Positions 8,378-19,899 of a stretch of DNA of 64,000 bases are shown here, one piece after another. The notes under the pieces were generated by a model that saw only the letters and a program-made list of their open reading frames with translations, searched no databases and was not told where the DNA came from. The number at the start of each line of letters is the position of its first letter. The stretch's first letter is position 1. A program made the translations under genes and the position numbers. This DNA is from GCA-020356105 sp964347475 (GTDB lineage Bacteria > Pseudomonadota > Alphaproteobacteria > UBA8366 > JADFVY01), in assembly GCA_964347475.1 (NCBI GenBank), contig CAYFYY010000011.1, positions 9,344 through 73,343 on the forward strand, in the 5' to 3' direction.

Positions 8378-9568
8378 GTGAGCAAGAATTTCATGGCATT
8401 TGCAGCCGACGAATCGACGCATGCGGCGCTGGTTGACTTTGCCAGGGAACTCTATTGGCCGGAAGAGGACGTCGTCATGGGCGGCGTCGACGCGGCCGTC
8501 ACCAAGCTTTCGAGCATGGAAACGCCGGAGTACCTGTTCGTCGATCTTGCGAGCAGCCCGGCGCCGCTAGGCGAGCTCGACAAGTTGTCCGGTGTCTGCG
8601 ACCCGGGCACGCAGGTGATCGCCATCGGCGAGGTCAACGACATCAGCGTGTTCCGCGATATGCTCGATGCCGGAATCGCCGATTATCTGCTGAAACCTGT
8701 CGATGCCAACCGCCTGAAGCAGGCTTACGAAAACGCCCATCGGCGTGCCGACCCGGCCACTGCCGGTCCGGGCGCCATCAAAACACTCGCCGATGTCGTG
8801 GTGGTGGTCGGAGCCCGTGGCGGCGTCGGTGCCAGCATGGTCGCCGCCAATATGGCGTGGATCTTAGGACACGAGAACGGCAAGAAGGTCGGGCTCGTCG
8901 ACCTCGATCCGTATTACGGAAACATTGCCTTGGCATTCAGCCTCGATGTCGGACGCGGCCTGTCGGAAGCACTGGAGGCGCCCGACCGCATCGATGCGGA
9001 GCTGATCGAACGGACCATGACCAAGGAACACGACAATCTGCGCGTCCTGGGTGCCGAGGAAAGCATGCAGAACGAGGTTCCGCTGGACTCGATGAGCGTG
9101 GAGACCCTGATCGAAAAACTGCGGGAAAGCTTCCAGATCGTCGTGGTCGAGGCGCCGCGGGGGCAGCTGCAGGTCGTCAAGGCGGCAATGCGGATGGCAA
9201 CGCAGATCCTGTTCGTCACCGATTATTCCGTGGCCGGCATGCGCGACGTAATCCGGCTTTCCGGCCTCGCCAATTCGGTGGCCGCCGGCACCAAGCAAGT
9301 CGTGGTCGCCAATCACGGAGCGAGCCCGACCACCGATGTCAACGCCAAGGATTTCGAGGCGACGACCGGCCTTCCGGTGGACGCCGAGATTCCCAGCGAT
9401 CCAAAGGGCGTTGCGGCGGCAATAAATGCGGGTGCCGCGATTCCCCAGTCCGCTGGCCGGAGTTCAGTGGTTAAGGCGCTGCGCAAACTGTGCACGGTGC
9501 TATATCCGCAGGCCGGCAAGACAAAAGCCAAGAAAGGCGGTTTTCTATCCGTATTTTCAAAAGCGTGA
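8378..9568 (+). CDS. cpaE: Pilus localisation protein CpaE/TadZ
   Basis: 396-aa MinD/ParA-like protein that places the Tad machine at its cell site. Residues 1-125 form a receiver-like domain without an obvious phospho-acceptor site; residues about 135-380 are the ATPase-like part. The Walker A region reads GARGGVGAS, lacking the final Lys-Thr of true ParA proteins, as is usual for TadZ. VGLVDLDPYYG is the A' motif. It starts at GTG 8378 behind GAGGTAGG and precedes cpaF by 53 bp. Confidence 0.92.
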   Translation: MSKNFMAFAADESTHAALVDFARELYWPEEDVVMGGVDAAVTKLSSMETPEYLFVDLASSPAPLGELDKLSGVCDPGTQVIAIGEVNDISVFRDMLDAGIADYLLKPVDANRLKQAYENAHRRADPATAGPGAIKTLADVVVVVGARGGVGASMVAANMAWILGHENGKKVGLVDLDPYYGNIALAFSLDVGRGLSEALEAPDRIDAELIERTMTKEHDNLRVLGAEESMQNEVPLDSMSVETLIEKLRESFQIVVVEAPRGQLQVVKAAMRMATQILFVTDYSVAGMRDVIRLSGLANSVAAGTKQVVVANHGASPTTDVNAKDFEATTGLPVDAEIPSDPKGVAAAINAGAAIPQSAGRSSVVKALRKLCTVLYPQAGKTKAKKGGFLSVFSKA

Positions 9569-9621
9569 TCAAGGCAGAACAAGAACTCAGAACAAGTCAT
9601 TTAACGGATTGAGGCTAAATA

Positions 9622-11387
<1,766 letters not shown>

Positions 11388-11391
<4 letters not shown>

Positions 11392-12377
11392 GGGGTTTCG
11401 GGCCCGAAATCATCGTCTTTTTGCTGGTTCTCGCGGTACCGCTGGCCGGCGCCCTCTACTACTTCCTTCTCAGCCCCGCGGCGCGCAACAAGCGCAAGAT
11501 GCGGGAGAAGATGAAGGCCATCTCCGCGAAGGAGCGGAAACTCAAAGAGGCCGAATCGCGGGAGATGACCCTGCGCCGCGACGAGGAGCGGACGGCGCTG
11601 GACAGATTGGCACGGCGTATCTTACCCCGGCCAGAGGTGTTGCGCACGCGTCTGGAGGCCACCGGCAAGAAGATCACGATCGGCAAGTACCTGCTCGTGT
11701 CGATCATCGTCGGCGTTATGGCGGGCGTCTGCTACTGGCTGTTTACCGACTTCCCGGTGGCGGCGGCACCGTTTCTGGGGATCGCGGCCGGCGCTTTCCT
11801 GCCGCACAAATATGTCAATCGGCTGATCGCAAAGCGACAGGAAGAATTCGTGGCCGGCCTCGCTGAGGGACTCGACCTGATCGTGCGTGGCGTGAAGTCA
11901 GGCCTTCCGGTTGCCGAAACGATCTCCGTCGTGGGTGATGAGATGTCGGGTCCGATCTCGCAAGAATTCAAGCGGGTGACCGAGGACATGCGGGTCGGCA
12001 TGACACTCGAGCAGGCCCTGTGGGCCGCGGCAGAACGTGTTGGCACGGCCGAGTTCAAGTTCTTCGTCGTAGTTCTCTCAGTGCAGCGCGAGACCGGTGG
12101 CAATCTCTCGGAAACTTTGGACAACCTGTCCGAGATGGTGCGCAGCCGCAAACAGATGAAGCTGAAGGTCAAGGCGATGTCATCGGAGGCCCGGGCCAGC
12201 CAGTATATTCTCGGCGGGCTGCCGTTCGCGATCGGCGGGCTGCTATTGCTCGTCTCGCCCCAGTACATCCTGACCCTGTGGACTACGGAGGCCGGTAACA
12301 CCATCCTGTGGGTCGGTGGCACAATGCTGTTCATGGGTTGGTGGGTCATGGGCCGTATGGTGAACTTCGAGATATGA
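11388..12377 (+). CDS. tadB: Tad pilus inner-membrane platform protein TadB
   Basis: 329-aa GspF/TadB family protein with an N-terminal membrane helix, a charged cytoplasmic segment rich in Lys/Glu/Arg (about 25-70), a pair of helices (about 100-140), the T2SSF domain (EFVAGLAEGLDLIVRGVKSG and following) and C-terminal helices. It forms the inner-membrane platform with TadC and contacts CpaF. Start and stop overlap the neighbours by 4 bases each (ATGA), a sign of translational coupling. Confidence 0.95.
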
Positions 12378-13363
12378 TTATCAATGGCGTCGAGATCCCG
12401 ATGGAGGAGATTATCGTCGCGGCCACGGCCCTTGCGACGTTTCTCGTCCTGTTCTTCGTGTGGCGCAGCCTGTTGGAGCCGAAGCCTGAAGCAAGCCGCC
12501 TGAAGGATTTGAAATCCCGCCGCGAGGCGCTGCGCGAGGGACTGCTGGCCAGCACCGGGCCCAACAAGAACGAAGTCAGGGAAAGCAGCATCGGGGCCAT
12601 GCGCAAGCTGGTCGAGCGACTGGACCTCCTGCGTGGCGACGTGGCGCGGGAGACCGCCGACAAGCTTGCCCGTGCGGGTCTGCGCACCAAGGATGCCCTG
12701 GTCGCCTTCGTCTTCTTCAAGATTGCATTGCCGTTCCTGTGTGGCGCGCTGAGCCTGGTCGCGATCAACATCTTTGCGCCGGACGACCTCGCCTACATCA
12801 ACCGTGTTCTGATGGCCCTGCTGGCCTCCGCGGGCGCGTTCTTCATACCGGACCTCGTGATCATGCAGTTGGCGAAGAAGCGCCAGAAGGACCTGCAACG
12901 GGGCCTGCCGGATGCCCTTGACCTGCTCGTGGTGTGCGCGCAGGCGGGTCTCAGCCTAGATTCGGCAATCGGCCGGGTGGCGCGCGAAATCGGCTTTTCT
13001 TCACCCGCGATCGGCGAGGAATTCTCTCTGACGGCGCTCGAGCTTGGCTTTCTGCCTGAACGTCGGCAGGCGCTGGAGAATCTGAAGAGTCGGACCGGCC
13101 TGAAGGACATCCAGGCGGTGGTCAGCACGCTGGTACAGTCGGAAAAATACGGTACGCCGCTGGCCTATGCCCTCAAGGTGCTGTCGGCGGAATTTCGGCG
13201 CGAACGCCTGATGCGGGCCGAGGAAAAGGCGGCACAGCTCCCGGCCATCATGACATTGCCGCTGGCCCTGTTCATCCTTCCGGTTCTGTTCATGGTGGTC
13301 ATCGGGCCGGCGATCATTCGTGCGATCGCCAGCTTTTCCGGGGCCAAGATCGGCGGCAAATAG
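12374..13363 (+). CDS. tadC: Tad pilus inner-membrane platform protein TadC
   Basis: 329-aa paralogue of TadB. Membrane helix near residues 12-30, paired helices near 115-165, T2SSF domain (GLPDALDLLVVCAQAGLSLD) and C-terminal helices. The ATG at 12374 overlaps the tadB stop; the longer in-frame extension inside tadB is discarded. It is the last gene of the first assembly operon; tadD is convergent 57 bp away. Confidence 0.95.
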   Translation: MIINGVEIPMEEIIVAATALATFLVLFFVWRSLLEPKPEASRLKDLKSRREALREGLLASTGPNKNEVRESSIGAMRKLVERLDLLRGDVARETADKLARAGLRTKDALVAFVFFKIALPFLCGALSLVAINIFAPDDLAYINRVLMALLASAGAFFIPDLVIMQLAKKRQKDLQRGLPDALDLLVVCAQAGLSLDSAIGRVAREIGFSSPAIGEEFSLTALELGFLPERRQALENLKSRTGLKDIQAVVSTLVQSEKYGTPLAYALKVLSAEFRRERLMRAEEKAAQLPAIMTLPLALFILPVLFMVVIGPAIIRAIASFSGAKIGGK

Positions 13364-13420
13364 ACTGGCCGGGCAAGGCCGCCCGAGCCGCCGTGGATGC
13401 CGGCAGGGCCGATCTGAATC

Positions 13421-14329
13421 CTAGCTGCGACCGGCGGTCGTGCTTCCATTGGACGACAGAAAGATCGACTGCAGGACGATTTCGAGGATGGCGGTGCGCC
13501 GGCGGTCCGGCGGCAGTGCACGCAGGTTCTGGTAATACGCAAGATTGTTGGCGACGTCCGCCTCCGGCAGCATCTGCCGCAGCAAAGCCGCCGCATTCTC
13601 TATACGGCCGGCAAGGCCGTAGACCAGGGCCAGATTGTGCAGATAGGGCTCGTCCGCATCGGTTCCCGTCAACAGCCCCTGCACTTGTTCGATGGCCGCA
13701 TCGTAACGCTCCTGCAGGACCAGCGACAGCGCCAGATTGTTGCGTAGCGACTTGCTGTCGGGCTGCTGCTCGAGCCCGGCCATGTAATTGGCCTGCGCCT
13801 GGGTATGGTCGCCCAGCGCGTCGTAGGCGATGCCAAGGACGTTGAAGACGCGGTGATCGGCCGCGTCCTCATCGACCGCCGGCGTCAGCATGCTAATCGC
13901 GGCATCGGGCTGATTGCGCTCGATGAGAAGAATCCCGTAACCCTGCAGCGACATGCCGCTGTAGGGATTGCGCTCCAGTACCTGGCGATAGACCTGTTCC
14001 GCCTCGTCGTAGCGCTTGAGCTGGCGGAGCGTGTCGCCGAGGGCGGCCGGCGGCAGCGGCGAGTTGGGGTCCGCGCTCATGGCTCGTCGATATACCGCGG
14101 CGGCTTCATTGAGATTACCGCGGGCACGCAGATTGTCCCCGACCCGCATCAGCTCGTTGGCTCTATCGCTCTGCTGGGCGATTGCCTCGTCGTCAGTCAC
14201 CCGCTGCTCGACGGCCCGTGGTGTGCAGGACGCGAGGCCGAGTACTGCCAAGATGGCGAAAACGATGCCCAGAACCGCTTGGATGCGCATCTGGCCATAG
14301 AAATTCTCGGGATCGATCCGTTTTGACAT
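13421..14329 (-). CDS. tadD: TPR lipoprotein TadD
   Basis: 302-aa probable lipoprotein: a hydrophobic segment ends in LASC (Cys 35), followed by at least four tetratricopeptide repeats between about 55 and 250 (RGNLNEAAAVYRRAM, KRYDEAEQVYRQVL and so on). TadD proteins help secretin assembly or pilus biogenesis. It is transcribed opposite to the cpa genes and sits between tadC and tadG, so it has its own promoter in the AT-rich 14330-14490 region. The start at ATG 14329 has only a weak ribosome site; ATG 14290 is an alternative. Confidence 0.85.
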   Translation of the reverse strand: MSKRIDPENFYGQMRIQAVLGIVFAILAVLGLASCTPRAVEQRVTDDEAIAQQSDRANELMRVGDNLRARGNLNEAAAVYRRAMSADPNSPLPPAALGDTLRQLKRYDEAEQVYRQVLERNPYSGMSLQGYGILLIERNQPDAAISMLTPAVDEDAADHRVFNVLGIAYDALGDHTQAQANYMAGLEQQPDSKSLRNNLALSLVLQERYDAAIEQVQGLLTGTDADEPYLHNLALVYGLAGRIENAAALLRQMLPEADVANNLAYYQNLRALPPDRRRTAILEIVLQSIFLSSNGSTTAGRS

Positions 14330-14491
14330 ATCCACTGCACACAAGTGAAAGTAAGTAAAACCCTCGGTACTTCGATTTTTAATTATTTTTTAAAGGTAAT
14401 TATACTGTGTCATAAATTATTACATTTGCATACTCGCGGTGCAAGAATAAAATGAAAGTGCCCCAAATTGGGCTTGGGGTAGGAGATTGAT
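14330..14491. promoter_or_regulatory. Divergent promoter region of tadD and tadG
   Basis: A strongly AT-rich stretch (14375-14450) lies between the divergently read tadD and tadG. Close to tadG, CCCAAATTGGG is an 11-bp palindrome loosely recalling the CCAATTGGG core of the flp boxes. GTAGGAGATT gives tadG a good ribosome site. Confidence 0.4.
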
Positions 14492-16027
14492 ATGCTTTTT
14501 AGACATTTACAGCACGCTGCCAACACCGTGTTGTCGTTTCTGCGCAACCAAAGCGGCAGCATTATGATTTACACGGGCGCCTTCATGGCGATCGGCGTCG
14601 GTGGTGCCGCCCTGTCCATCGACATTGGGCGCATCGTGCTGCTGAGAACGCAAATGCAGAACGCAGCGGACGCTGGTGCGTTGGCCGGCGCCGCGCAGCT
14701 TGACGCTCAGGAGAATGCCATCACGCGCGCACGCACGGTGGTTGATGAAGCGATGTCCTACTTTACCACCGCCGCTGCCGATCAGGGCGAGATCGTTTTC
14801 GTGGCCCACGAGTTCTATGCGGTCGACCCCACCGATCCAACACGAACCAAGAAAGGCCCTGTGACCAATGTGGACGGTTTGGCCCGGTTCGTGGAAGTTC
14901 TCGTCGATCGGCGCACGCTGTCGTTCTTCTATGGGCCTGCGCTGAACATGTTGACCGGTCAGGGAGCCGACAGCTCGGTAGAGCTCGATGCTCGTGCCGT
15001 CGGCATGTCCGACCCGTTCATCTGCAAGATGCAGCCGTTGATGATCTGCGATCCCTTCGATGACGGTGATCCCTTGACCACCGACCCCGATATCACCAGC
15101 GACGCCTATGTCGGCATGGGGCTGCGCCTCAAGCAGGGCCCGCAGCCGGGCGCTTGGGGACCGGGCAACTTCGGCCTGCTCGACCTGCCCGAAGATGCCG
15201 GCTACACGGTCGGCGGAGCCAATGCTGTGGAGGCGGCGCTGTCGGCCGAAGAGCCTCTCGGCTGCTACGCCGTTTCCTCAATCCAGACCTCGACCGGTGT
15301 TATCGCCCAGAAAGTGGCGGACGGCGTCAATACCCGGTGGGAATCGCCGGGGCCTGTGGCGCCGAACGTGATGAATTATCCGCGTGACAACAACATGAAC
15401 CCTGCCAACCCCACCGGCGAATACGACTTGAACAACAGTTTCGGCAACATGGCCTGGAATCTCGGGGATGAGACCTGTACCAATGGCTGTTACTGGAAAG
15501 CAGCGCATCCCGGCATTCCTCTGCCGACCGAGCTCATCGGCTCAACGCGCTACCAGATTTACCTGTTCGAGCAGGGCGTAACATTCTGCAAGAAAAACGG
15601 CAAGAAGAACACGAGGTTTGCCCTTGACTGCAGCACCCTGAGCGGTGGTGGCTGGTACGAGGTCAGCATTTCGGCCGTGCAGGCCGCTTATCCCGGGGTC
15701 TATGACTCCTTCAGCGGTCTCGACGAGGCTCTCGCCGTCGATACCACGGAGCCGGACAACAACTGGAAGGACGGCAGACCGCCGGCCGGCGCGACCGTGT
15801 CCGGACAGCAGGAGAAGCGCCGCGTGATCAAGATCGCGGTCGCCAAGTGCAACGAATTCTCGTTCAACGGACAGTCGGAGCTGCCCCAGGACAGCAGATA
15901 CCTCGAGATCTTCCTGACAGAGCAAGCCGAGGAGCCGCCCAATATGGCGATCTATGGCGAGATCATGGGCAAGGTCACGGCCAACACCTCACTTGAGTTC
16001 CACGGCAACGTGCGACTGGTGGAATAG
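14492..16027 (+). CDS. tadG: Tad pilus-associated protein TadG
   Basis: 511-aa protein with an N-terminal TadG/TadE-like anchor: short basic leader, hydrophobic helix (about 24-48) and the diagnostic IDIGRIVLLRTQMQNAADAG segment. The remainder is a long, probably extracytoplasmic domain with several cysteines (CKMQPLMICDPF; CTNGCYW; FCKKNG) that may form disulfides. TadG is proposed to act with TadE/TadF as a minor pilin or cell-wall linker. It is first in the tadG-tadE-tadE operon; the next gene follows after 16 bp. Confidence 0.88.
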   Translation: MLFRHLQHAANTVLSFLRNQSGSIMIYTGAFMAIGVGGAALSIDIGRIVLLRTQMQNAADAGALAGAAQLDAQENAITRARTVVDEAMSYFTTAAADQGEIVFVAHEFYAVDPTDPTRTKKGPVTNVDGLARFVEVLVDRRTLSFFYGPALNMLTGQGADSSVELDARAVGMSDPFICKMQPLMICDPFDDGDPLTTDPDITSDAYVGMGLRLKQGPQPGAWGPGNFGLLDLPEDAGYTVGGANAVEAALSAEEPLGCYAVSSIQTSTGVIAQKVADGVNTRWESPGPVAPNVMNYPRDNNMNPANPTGEYDLNNSFGNMAWNLGDETCTNGCYWKAAHPGIPLPTELIGSTRYQIYLFEQGVTFCKKNGKKNTRFALDCSTLSGGGWYEVSISAVQAAYPGVYDSFSGLDEALAVDTTEPDNNWKDGRPPAGATVSGQQEKRRVIKIAVAKCNEFSFNGQSELPQDSRYLEIFLTEQAEEPPNMAIYGEIMGKVTANTSLEFHGNVRLVE

Positions 16028-16043
16028 GAGCGGAGAGTTGACG

Positions 16044-16544
16044 ATGTACCGGATGGCAAAAAAGTTCGTGAAAGGCGAGCGCGGGATTGCGAGCGTTGAG
16101 CTCGCGCTGGTCACGCCGGTCTTCTTGCTCCTGTTCCTTTCGATGATCGAGCTGGGCCACATGATCTATTACAGCATCACCGTCGAAAAGGCGCTGCGGT
16201 CCGCCGCAACCTGGGTCGGGCGCAACGAGGAACTGACCGCGGACGTAATAGCGGCCACGCAAAACATCGCCAAGACCGGCGAGCCGAGCGGCGGACAGTA
16301 TCTTGTCAAGGGATGGGAGGATCCGGTTGCTGACGTTCAGGTCTCCTCGCACCAGTTTGTCTACAACCTGGGTGGAAGCGCCGGCATCATCGAGGAGACC
16401 GTGTATACCGTCACGGTCAGCGTGCCTTATGTACCGGTCGTCGACATCCTGATTCCGGCCCTAGAATACCTGATGAGGACAAGCTTCTATGACGGCAAGT
16501 ACATGATCGTCCTCACCCATGAGCAGGCCCTGATAGGAAATTGA
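16044..16544 (+). CDS. tadE: TadE-family pseudopilin (first)
   Basis: 166-aa pseudopilin-like protein. After a basic leader (FVKGERG) comes IASVELALVTPVFLLLFLSM, with the Glu at +5 after the glycine as in TadE processing sites, then a periplasmic domain. The ATG at 16044 is behind GGAGAG. Expected to be matured by CpaA and to sit in the inner membrane as a minor pilus component. The next gene starts 1 bp after its stop. Confidence 0.9.
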   Translation: MYRMAKKFVKGERGIASVELALVTPVFLLLFLSMIELGHMIYYSITVEKALRSAATWVGRNEELTADVIAATQNIAKTGEPSGGQYLVKGWEDPVADVQVSSHQFVYNLGGSAGIIEETVYTVTVSVPYVPVVDILIPALEYLMRTSFYDGKYMIVLTHEQALIGN

Positions 16545-16545
16545 C

Positions 16546-17124
16546 ATGTTCAAGACCGTGATAACATTCGCCAAACGCTTCGCCCGCGACGAGGAGGGCG
16601 CGTTCCTGATCGAGTTCGGGATCACCTTCCCGGTCCTGATCCTGCTTTCCTTCGGGTTGCTGGAATTTTCGCTGGTGGTGTTCGACTACCAGCGTGCCGC
16701 TGAGGCAACCCGTCGCGGCGTCCGCTTAGCGATAATCCAGCCGCCGATCCCGAACACGACGAACCTGAACCCTCCGGAGGAAGGCGTGCCCGCCACCGTG
16801 ATCGTCTGCACGAAACCCGCTGATACCGTCACCTGCGACGGCGGCTCGCCGAGCGCCAACGCCGACGATTTGTGGGCAGCCCTGATGCTCGAAATGCAGC
16901 TAGCCTATCCGACTTTGACAGACCGAAATGTCGTTGTCACCTTCGAGGGTACGAGGGTCGGTGACCCGGCTGACGTCGGCGGCGTTTTCCCACTGGTTAC
17001 GGTGGAGCTGAAGGACGTCACGCACGACATGATCGTCGGCCATCTGATCGGGGTGACCAGCATCTCGTTCCCCGATTTCAAGGCAACGGTGCTCGGCAAC
17101 GGCAAATGGGTGAACACCGCCTGA
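16546..17124 (+). CDS. TadE-family pseudopilin (second, TadF-like)
   Basis: 192-aa protein with the same design: basic leader FAKRFARDEEG, then AFLIEFGITFPVLILLSFGL (Glu +5) and an extracytoplasmic domain with two cysteines (VCTKPADTVTCDGG). It probably acts in place of TadF beside TadE. It ends the tad operon and is followed by a strong terminator. Confidence 0.9.
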   Translation: MFKTVITFAKRFARDEEGAFLIEFGITFPVLILLSFGLLEFSLVVFDYQRAAEATRRGVRLAIIQPPIPNTTNLNPPEEGVPATVIVCTKPADTVTCDGGSPSANADDLWAALMLEMQLAYPTLTDRNVVVTFEGTRVGDPADVGGVFPLVTVELKDVTHDMIVGHLIGVTSISFPDFKATVLGNGKWVNTA

Positions 17125-17150
17125 CGGAACATCGAAATTGCCCGCAGACA

Positions 17151-17182
17151 GCCGCGCCCGGGCCGGGCGCGGCTTCATTTTT
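17151..17182 (+). terminator. Terminator of the tadG-tadE-tadE operon
   Basis: GCCGCGCCCG (17151-17160) pairs with CGGGCGCGGC (17164-17173) across a 3-nt loop; TTCATTTTT follows. It is a classic intrinsic terminator 26 bp after the last tad stop codon. Confidence 0.9.
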
Positions 17183-17283
17183 CGCGGAATTCCGCCGGCC
17201 ACAGTTAACTGCGCGTTAAAGCGGTTCCGGCAATATGGACCGACGCGGCAAGGGTGCCGCGTGGGCAGGAGAAGCCGGACCGC

Positions 17284-19752
17284 ATGACGCAGGGCCTTCC
17301 GAGAGAGGATATGACGTTGCTGGATGTCCGGCGCATGCTGTCCGCAGTGGTCGACGCCGCCCCGGTCTCGCTCTGCGTCATTGCCCGCGACATGACGGTA
17401 ACCCTGGTGGAAGGGCACGATTTCCCCGACCTCGGGCTGTCCACGAACCAGGCCGGCCCGGTCCCCTGCGACGAGATATGGCAGGGCCAGCCCGAATTGC
17501 TTGACGCCACGCGGCGGGCGCTGGACGGCGACCCGGTCATCCACACGGTGGTTGCCGGCGAGAACGCCTACGAGTTGCGGTTCCTGCCGGTCACCGATCG
17601 CGGCAACGGCGCCGGCAGCGTCGTCGCCATCGTCACCGACGTGACCTCGCGTTACACGGCGCTGGTCCAGATCCCAGACCGCGAGGAGTTCCTACAAGGA
17701 ATCCTCGATACCGTCGTCGACGGCATCATCACCATCGACCAGCTGGGCCTGATCCGCGATTTCAACCCGTCCGCCGCCGTCATTTTCGGCTACCAGCCGT
17801 CGGAAGTCGTCGGCAAGACAATTACCATGCTGATGCCCGAGCCGTACCGCAGCGAGCACGACGACTACGTCAGACGATATCTGGCCACGGGCGTCGGGTC
17901 GGTGGTCGGCCAGCGCCGTGAATTGGTCGGCCTGCGCAAAGACGGTACGATCTTTCCCATCGAAATCTCGATCAGCGAGCTGAAAGTCGGGCACCAGCGG
18001 CATTTCACCGGCGTGGTGCGCGACATCACCGAGCGCAAGGAGGCCGAGCGGGCGCTGCGGGCCAGCGAGGAGCGCTACGCGCTTGCCGCCAGGGGCGCCA
18101 ATGACGGGCTCTGGGACTGGAACCTCGAGGACAATACCATTTATTTCTCGCCCCGGTTCAAGGGGATGTTGGGCTATCGCGAAGATGAGATCGGCAATTC
18201 ACCGGACGAGTGGATGAACCGCATTCATCGCGACGACGTTGACCAGTTCTGCGACGACGTCGACGCCCATCTGTCCGGTCGCACGGTGACCTTTCAGAGC
18301 GAATACCGGATTCGCCGCAAGAGCGGGGAGATCCTGCGCATGCTGGCGCGCGGCGTGGCGGTCCGGCACGAGGACGGCACCCCCTACCGCATGGCCGGCT
18401 CGCAGTCGGACATCACCGACCGCAAGCAGGCCGAGGAGCGGTTGATCCACGATGCTCTGCACGACGCCATGACGGGCCTGCCAAACCGGACCCTGCTGCT
18501 CGATCGTCTCGGCCAGGCACTGGCCCGCATCAAGCGCAATCCCGAAAGCAGCTTCGCTATGGCGGTGCTCAACCTGGATCGTTTCCGCATGGTGAACGAG
18601 AGTCTGGGCCATCGGGCGGGCGACGATCTGCTGCTGGCGGTCTCGCGGCGGCTGGAAAATCAAATCGACCACGGCGACACGCTGGCCCGTCTCGGCGCCG
18701 ACGATTTCGCGATCCTGATGGAAGAGACGCCGAACGAGAAAACGGCGCGGGCCAACGTCGCGCGCATCAAGCGATCGATCGCCCAGCCATTTCGTCTGAG
18801 CGGCCGCGAGGTCTTCACCTCGGCCAGCGTCGGCATCGTCATGGGCGAGGCCGATTACCTGACACCCGCCGATCTGCTGCGTGACGCGGAACTGGCGATG
18901 TCCCGGGCCAAACGGGACGGCAAGGGCAAGACGGAAACGTTCTACTCCACGCTGCGGCACGAGGCGGTCGGGCTGATGGAGGCGGAGACCGATCTGCGCA
19001 AGGCGATCGAGCAGCAACGCGTTGTGCCGTACTATCAGCCGATCATTGCCCTCGATACGGGCCGGGTCTTCGGTTTCGAGGCCCTGGCGCGGATTGAGCA
19101 TCCGGTGCGCGGCGTCATCCCGCCGGCGGAATTCATCCCGATCGCCGAGGAAACCGGGCTGATCGTACCGATGTGCGAGCAGATCATGACGCTGGCTTGT
19201 GCCCAGACCGCGACCTGGCAGGAGGTGTTCGACCTCGAGGGCAAACTCAACGTCTCGGTCAACCTTTCGGCCCGCAACCTGGCCGACGAGAACCTGTTCG
19301 GCATGCTGGAACAGGTCCTGGCGGACAGTCGGCTGTCGCCGGGCAGCCTGCATGTCGAGATCACCGAGAGCCTGCTCATGTCCAATCCGGAGCTGATGGA
19401 GCATACGCTCGAGCGCCTTAAGACTCTGGACCTGTGCCTTGCGCTCGACGACTTCGGCACCGGGTATTCGTCGCTGAGCTACCTGCAGCGCTTCCCGCTC
19501 GACATGTTGAAGATCGACCGCAGCTTCGTTGCGCGCATGGTGACGGAGGCACGTGACCAGGAGCTCGTGCGGATCATCGTGATGCTGGCCCATACCTTGG
19601 GATTGGATGTCGTCGCCGAGGGTGTCGAGAGCGCCGGGCACGCGGAGTCTCTGCGCGCGCTGAACTGCGAATATGCCCAGGGTTTCCACTATGCGGCCCC
19701 GGTGCCCGCCGAGGAGGCAGGTGACATGCTTCGCGCCGGTTTCGACGTCTGA
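17284..19752 (+). CDS. PAS-PAS-PAS-GGDEF-EAL protein with FixL-like haem PAS; probable c-di-GMP phosphodiesterase
   Basis: 822-aa sensor. N-terminal PAS-like region (about 10-125), a second PAS (about 132-255), a third PAS (about 260-380), GGDEF (about 395-555) and EAL (about 565-815). In PAS 2, His192, Arg198 and Arg212 lie at the spacing of the haem ligand His200 and of Arg206/Arg220 in Bradyrhizobium FixL, after LMPEPYRSEHDDY. The GGDEF site is degenerate (GADDF, 471-475), so no cyclase activity is expected. The EAL site looks intact (E599-A-L; DDFGTGYSS from D722). Predicted action: oxygen-responsive hydrolysis of c-di-GMP. ATG 17284 follows CAGGAGAAG. It may feed into the neighbouring pilus locus. 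Confidence 0.85.
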   Translation: MTQGLPREDMTLLDVRRMLSAVVDAAPVSLCVIARDMTVTLVEGHDFPDLGLSTNQAGPVPCDEIWQGQPELLDATRRALDGDPVIHTVVAGENAYELRFLPVTDRGNGAGSVVAIVTDVTSRYTALVQIPDREEFLQGILDTVVDGIITIDQLGLIRDFNPSAAVIFGYQPSEVVGKTITMLMPEPYRSEHDDYVRRYLATGVGSVVGQRRELVGLRKDGTIFPIEISISELKVGHQRHFTGVVRDITERKEAERALRASEERYALAARGANDGLWDWNLEDNTIYFSPRFKGMLGYREDEIGNSPDEWMNRIHRDDVDQFCDDVDAHLSGRTVTFQSEYRIRRKSGEILRMLARGVAVRHEDGTPYRMAGSQSDITDRKQAEERLIHDALHDAMTGLPNRTLLLDRLGQALARIKRNPESSFAMAVLNLDRFRMVNESLGHRAGDDLLLAVSRRLENQIDHGDTLARLGADDFAILMEETPNEKTARANVARIKRSIAQPFRLSGREVFTSASVGIVMGEADYLTPADLLRDAELAMSRAKRDGKGKTETFYSTLRHEAVGLMEAETDLRKAIEQQRVVPYYQPIIALDTGRVFGFEALARIEHPVRGVIPPAEFIPIAEETGLIVPMCEQIMTLACAQTATWQEVFDLEGKLNVSVNLSARNLADENLFGMLEQVLADSRLSPGSLHVEITESLLMSNPELMEHTLERLKTLDLCLALDDFGTGYSSLSYLQRFPLDMLKIDRSFVARMVTEARDQELVRIIVMLAHTLGLDVVAEGVESAGHAESLRALNCEYAQGFHYAAPVPAEEAGDMLRAGFDV

Positions 19753-19899
19753 GCCTACCGGTGGCCGGAAGGCCGGCCGTACCGTTCCGCATCAAATCCG
19801 GATGATCGCGCAGCCATTCGGCGCGGCGCCGATTCCACGGTGTTTCGAATTACGGTAGTATTTCGCTCCTGCCGCCAACCGGAATCGGGGAGATGAACC

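Noticed and set aside
17284..19752. Active diguanylate cyclase
   Set aside because: The signature reads GADDF rather than GG(D/E)EF, so c-di-GMP synthesis is unlikely.
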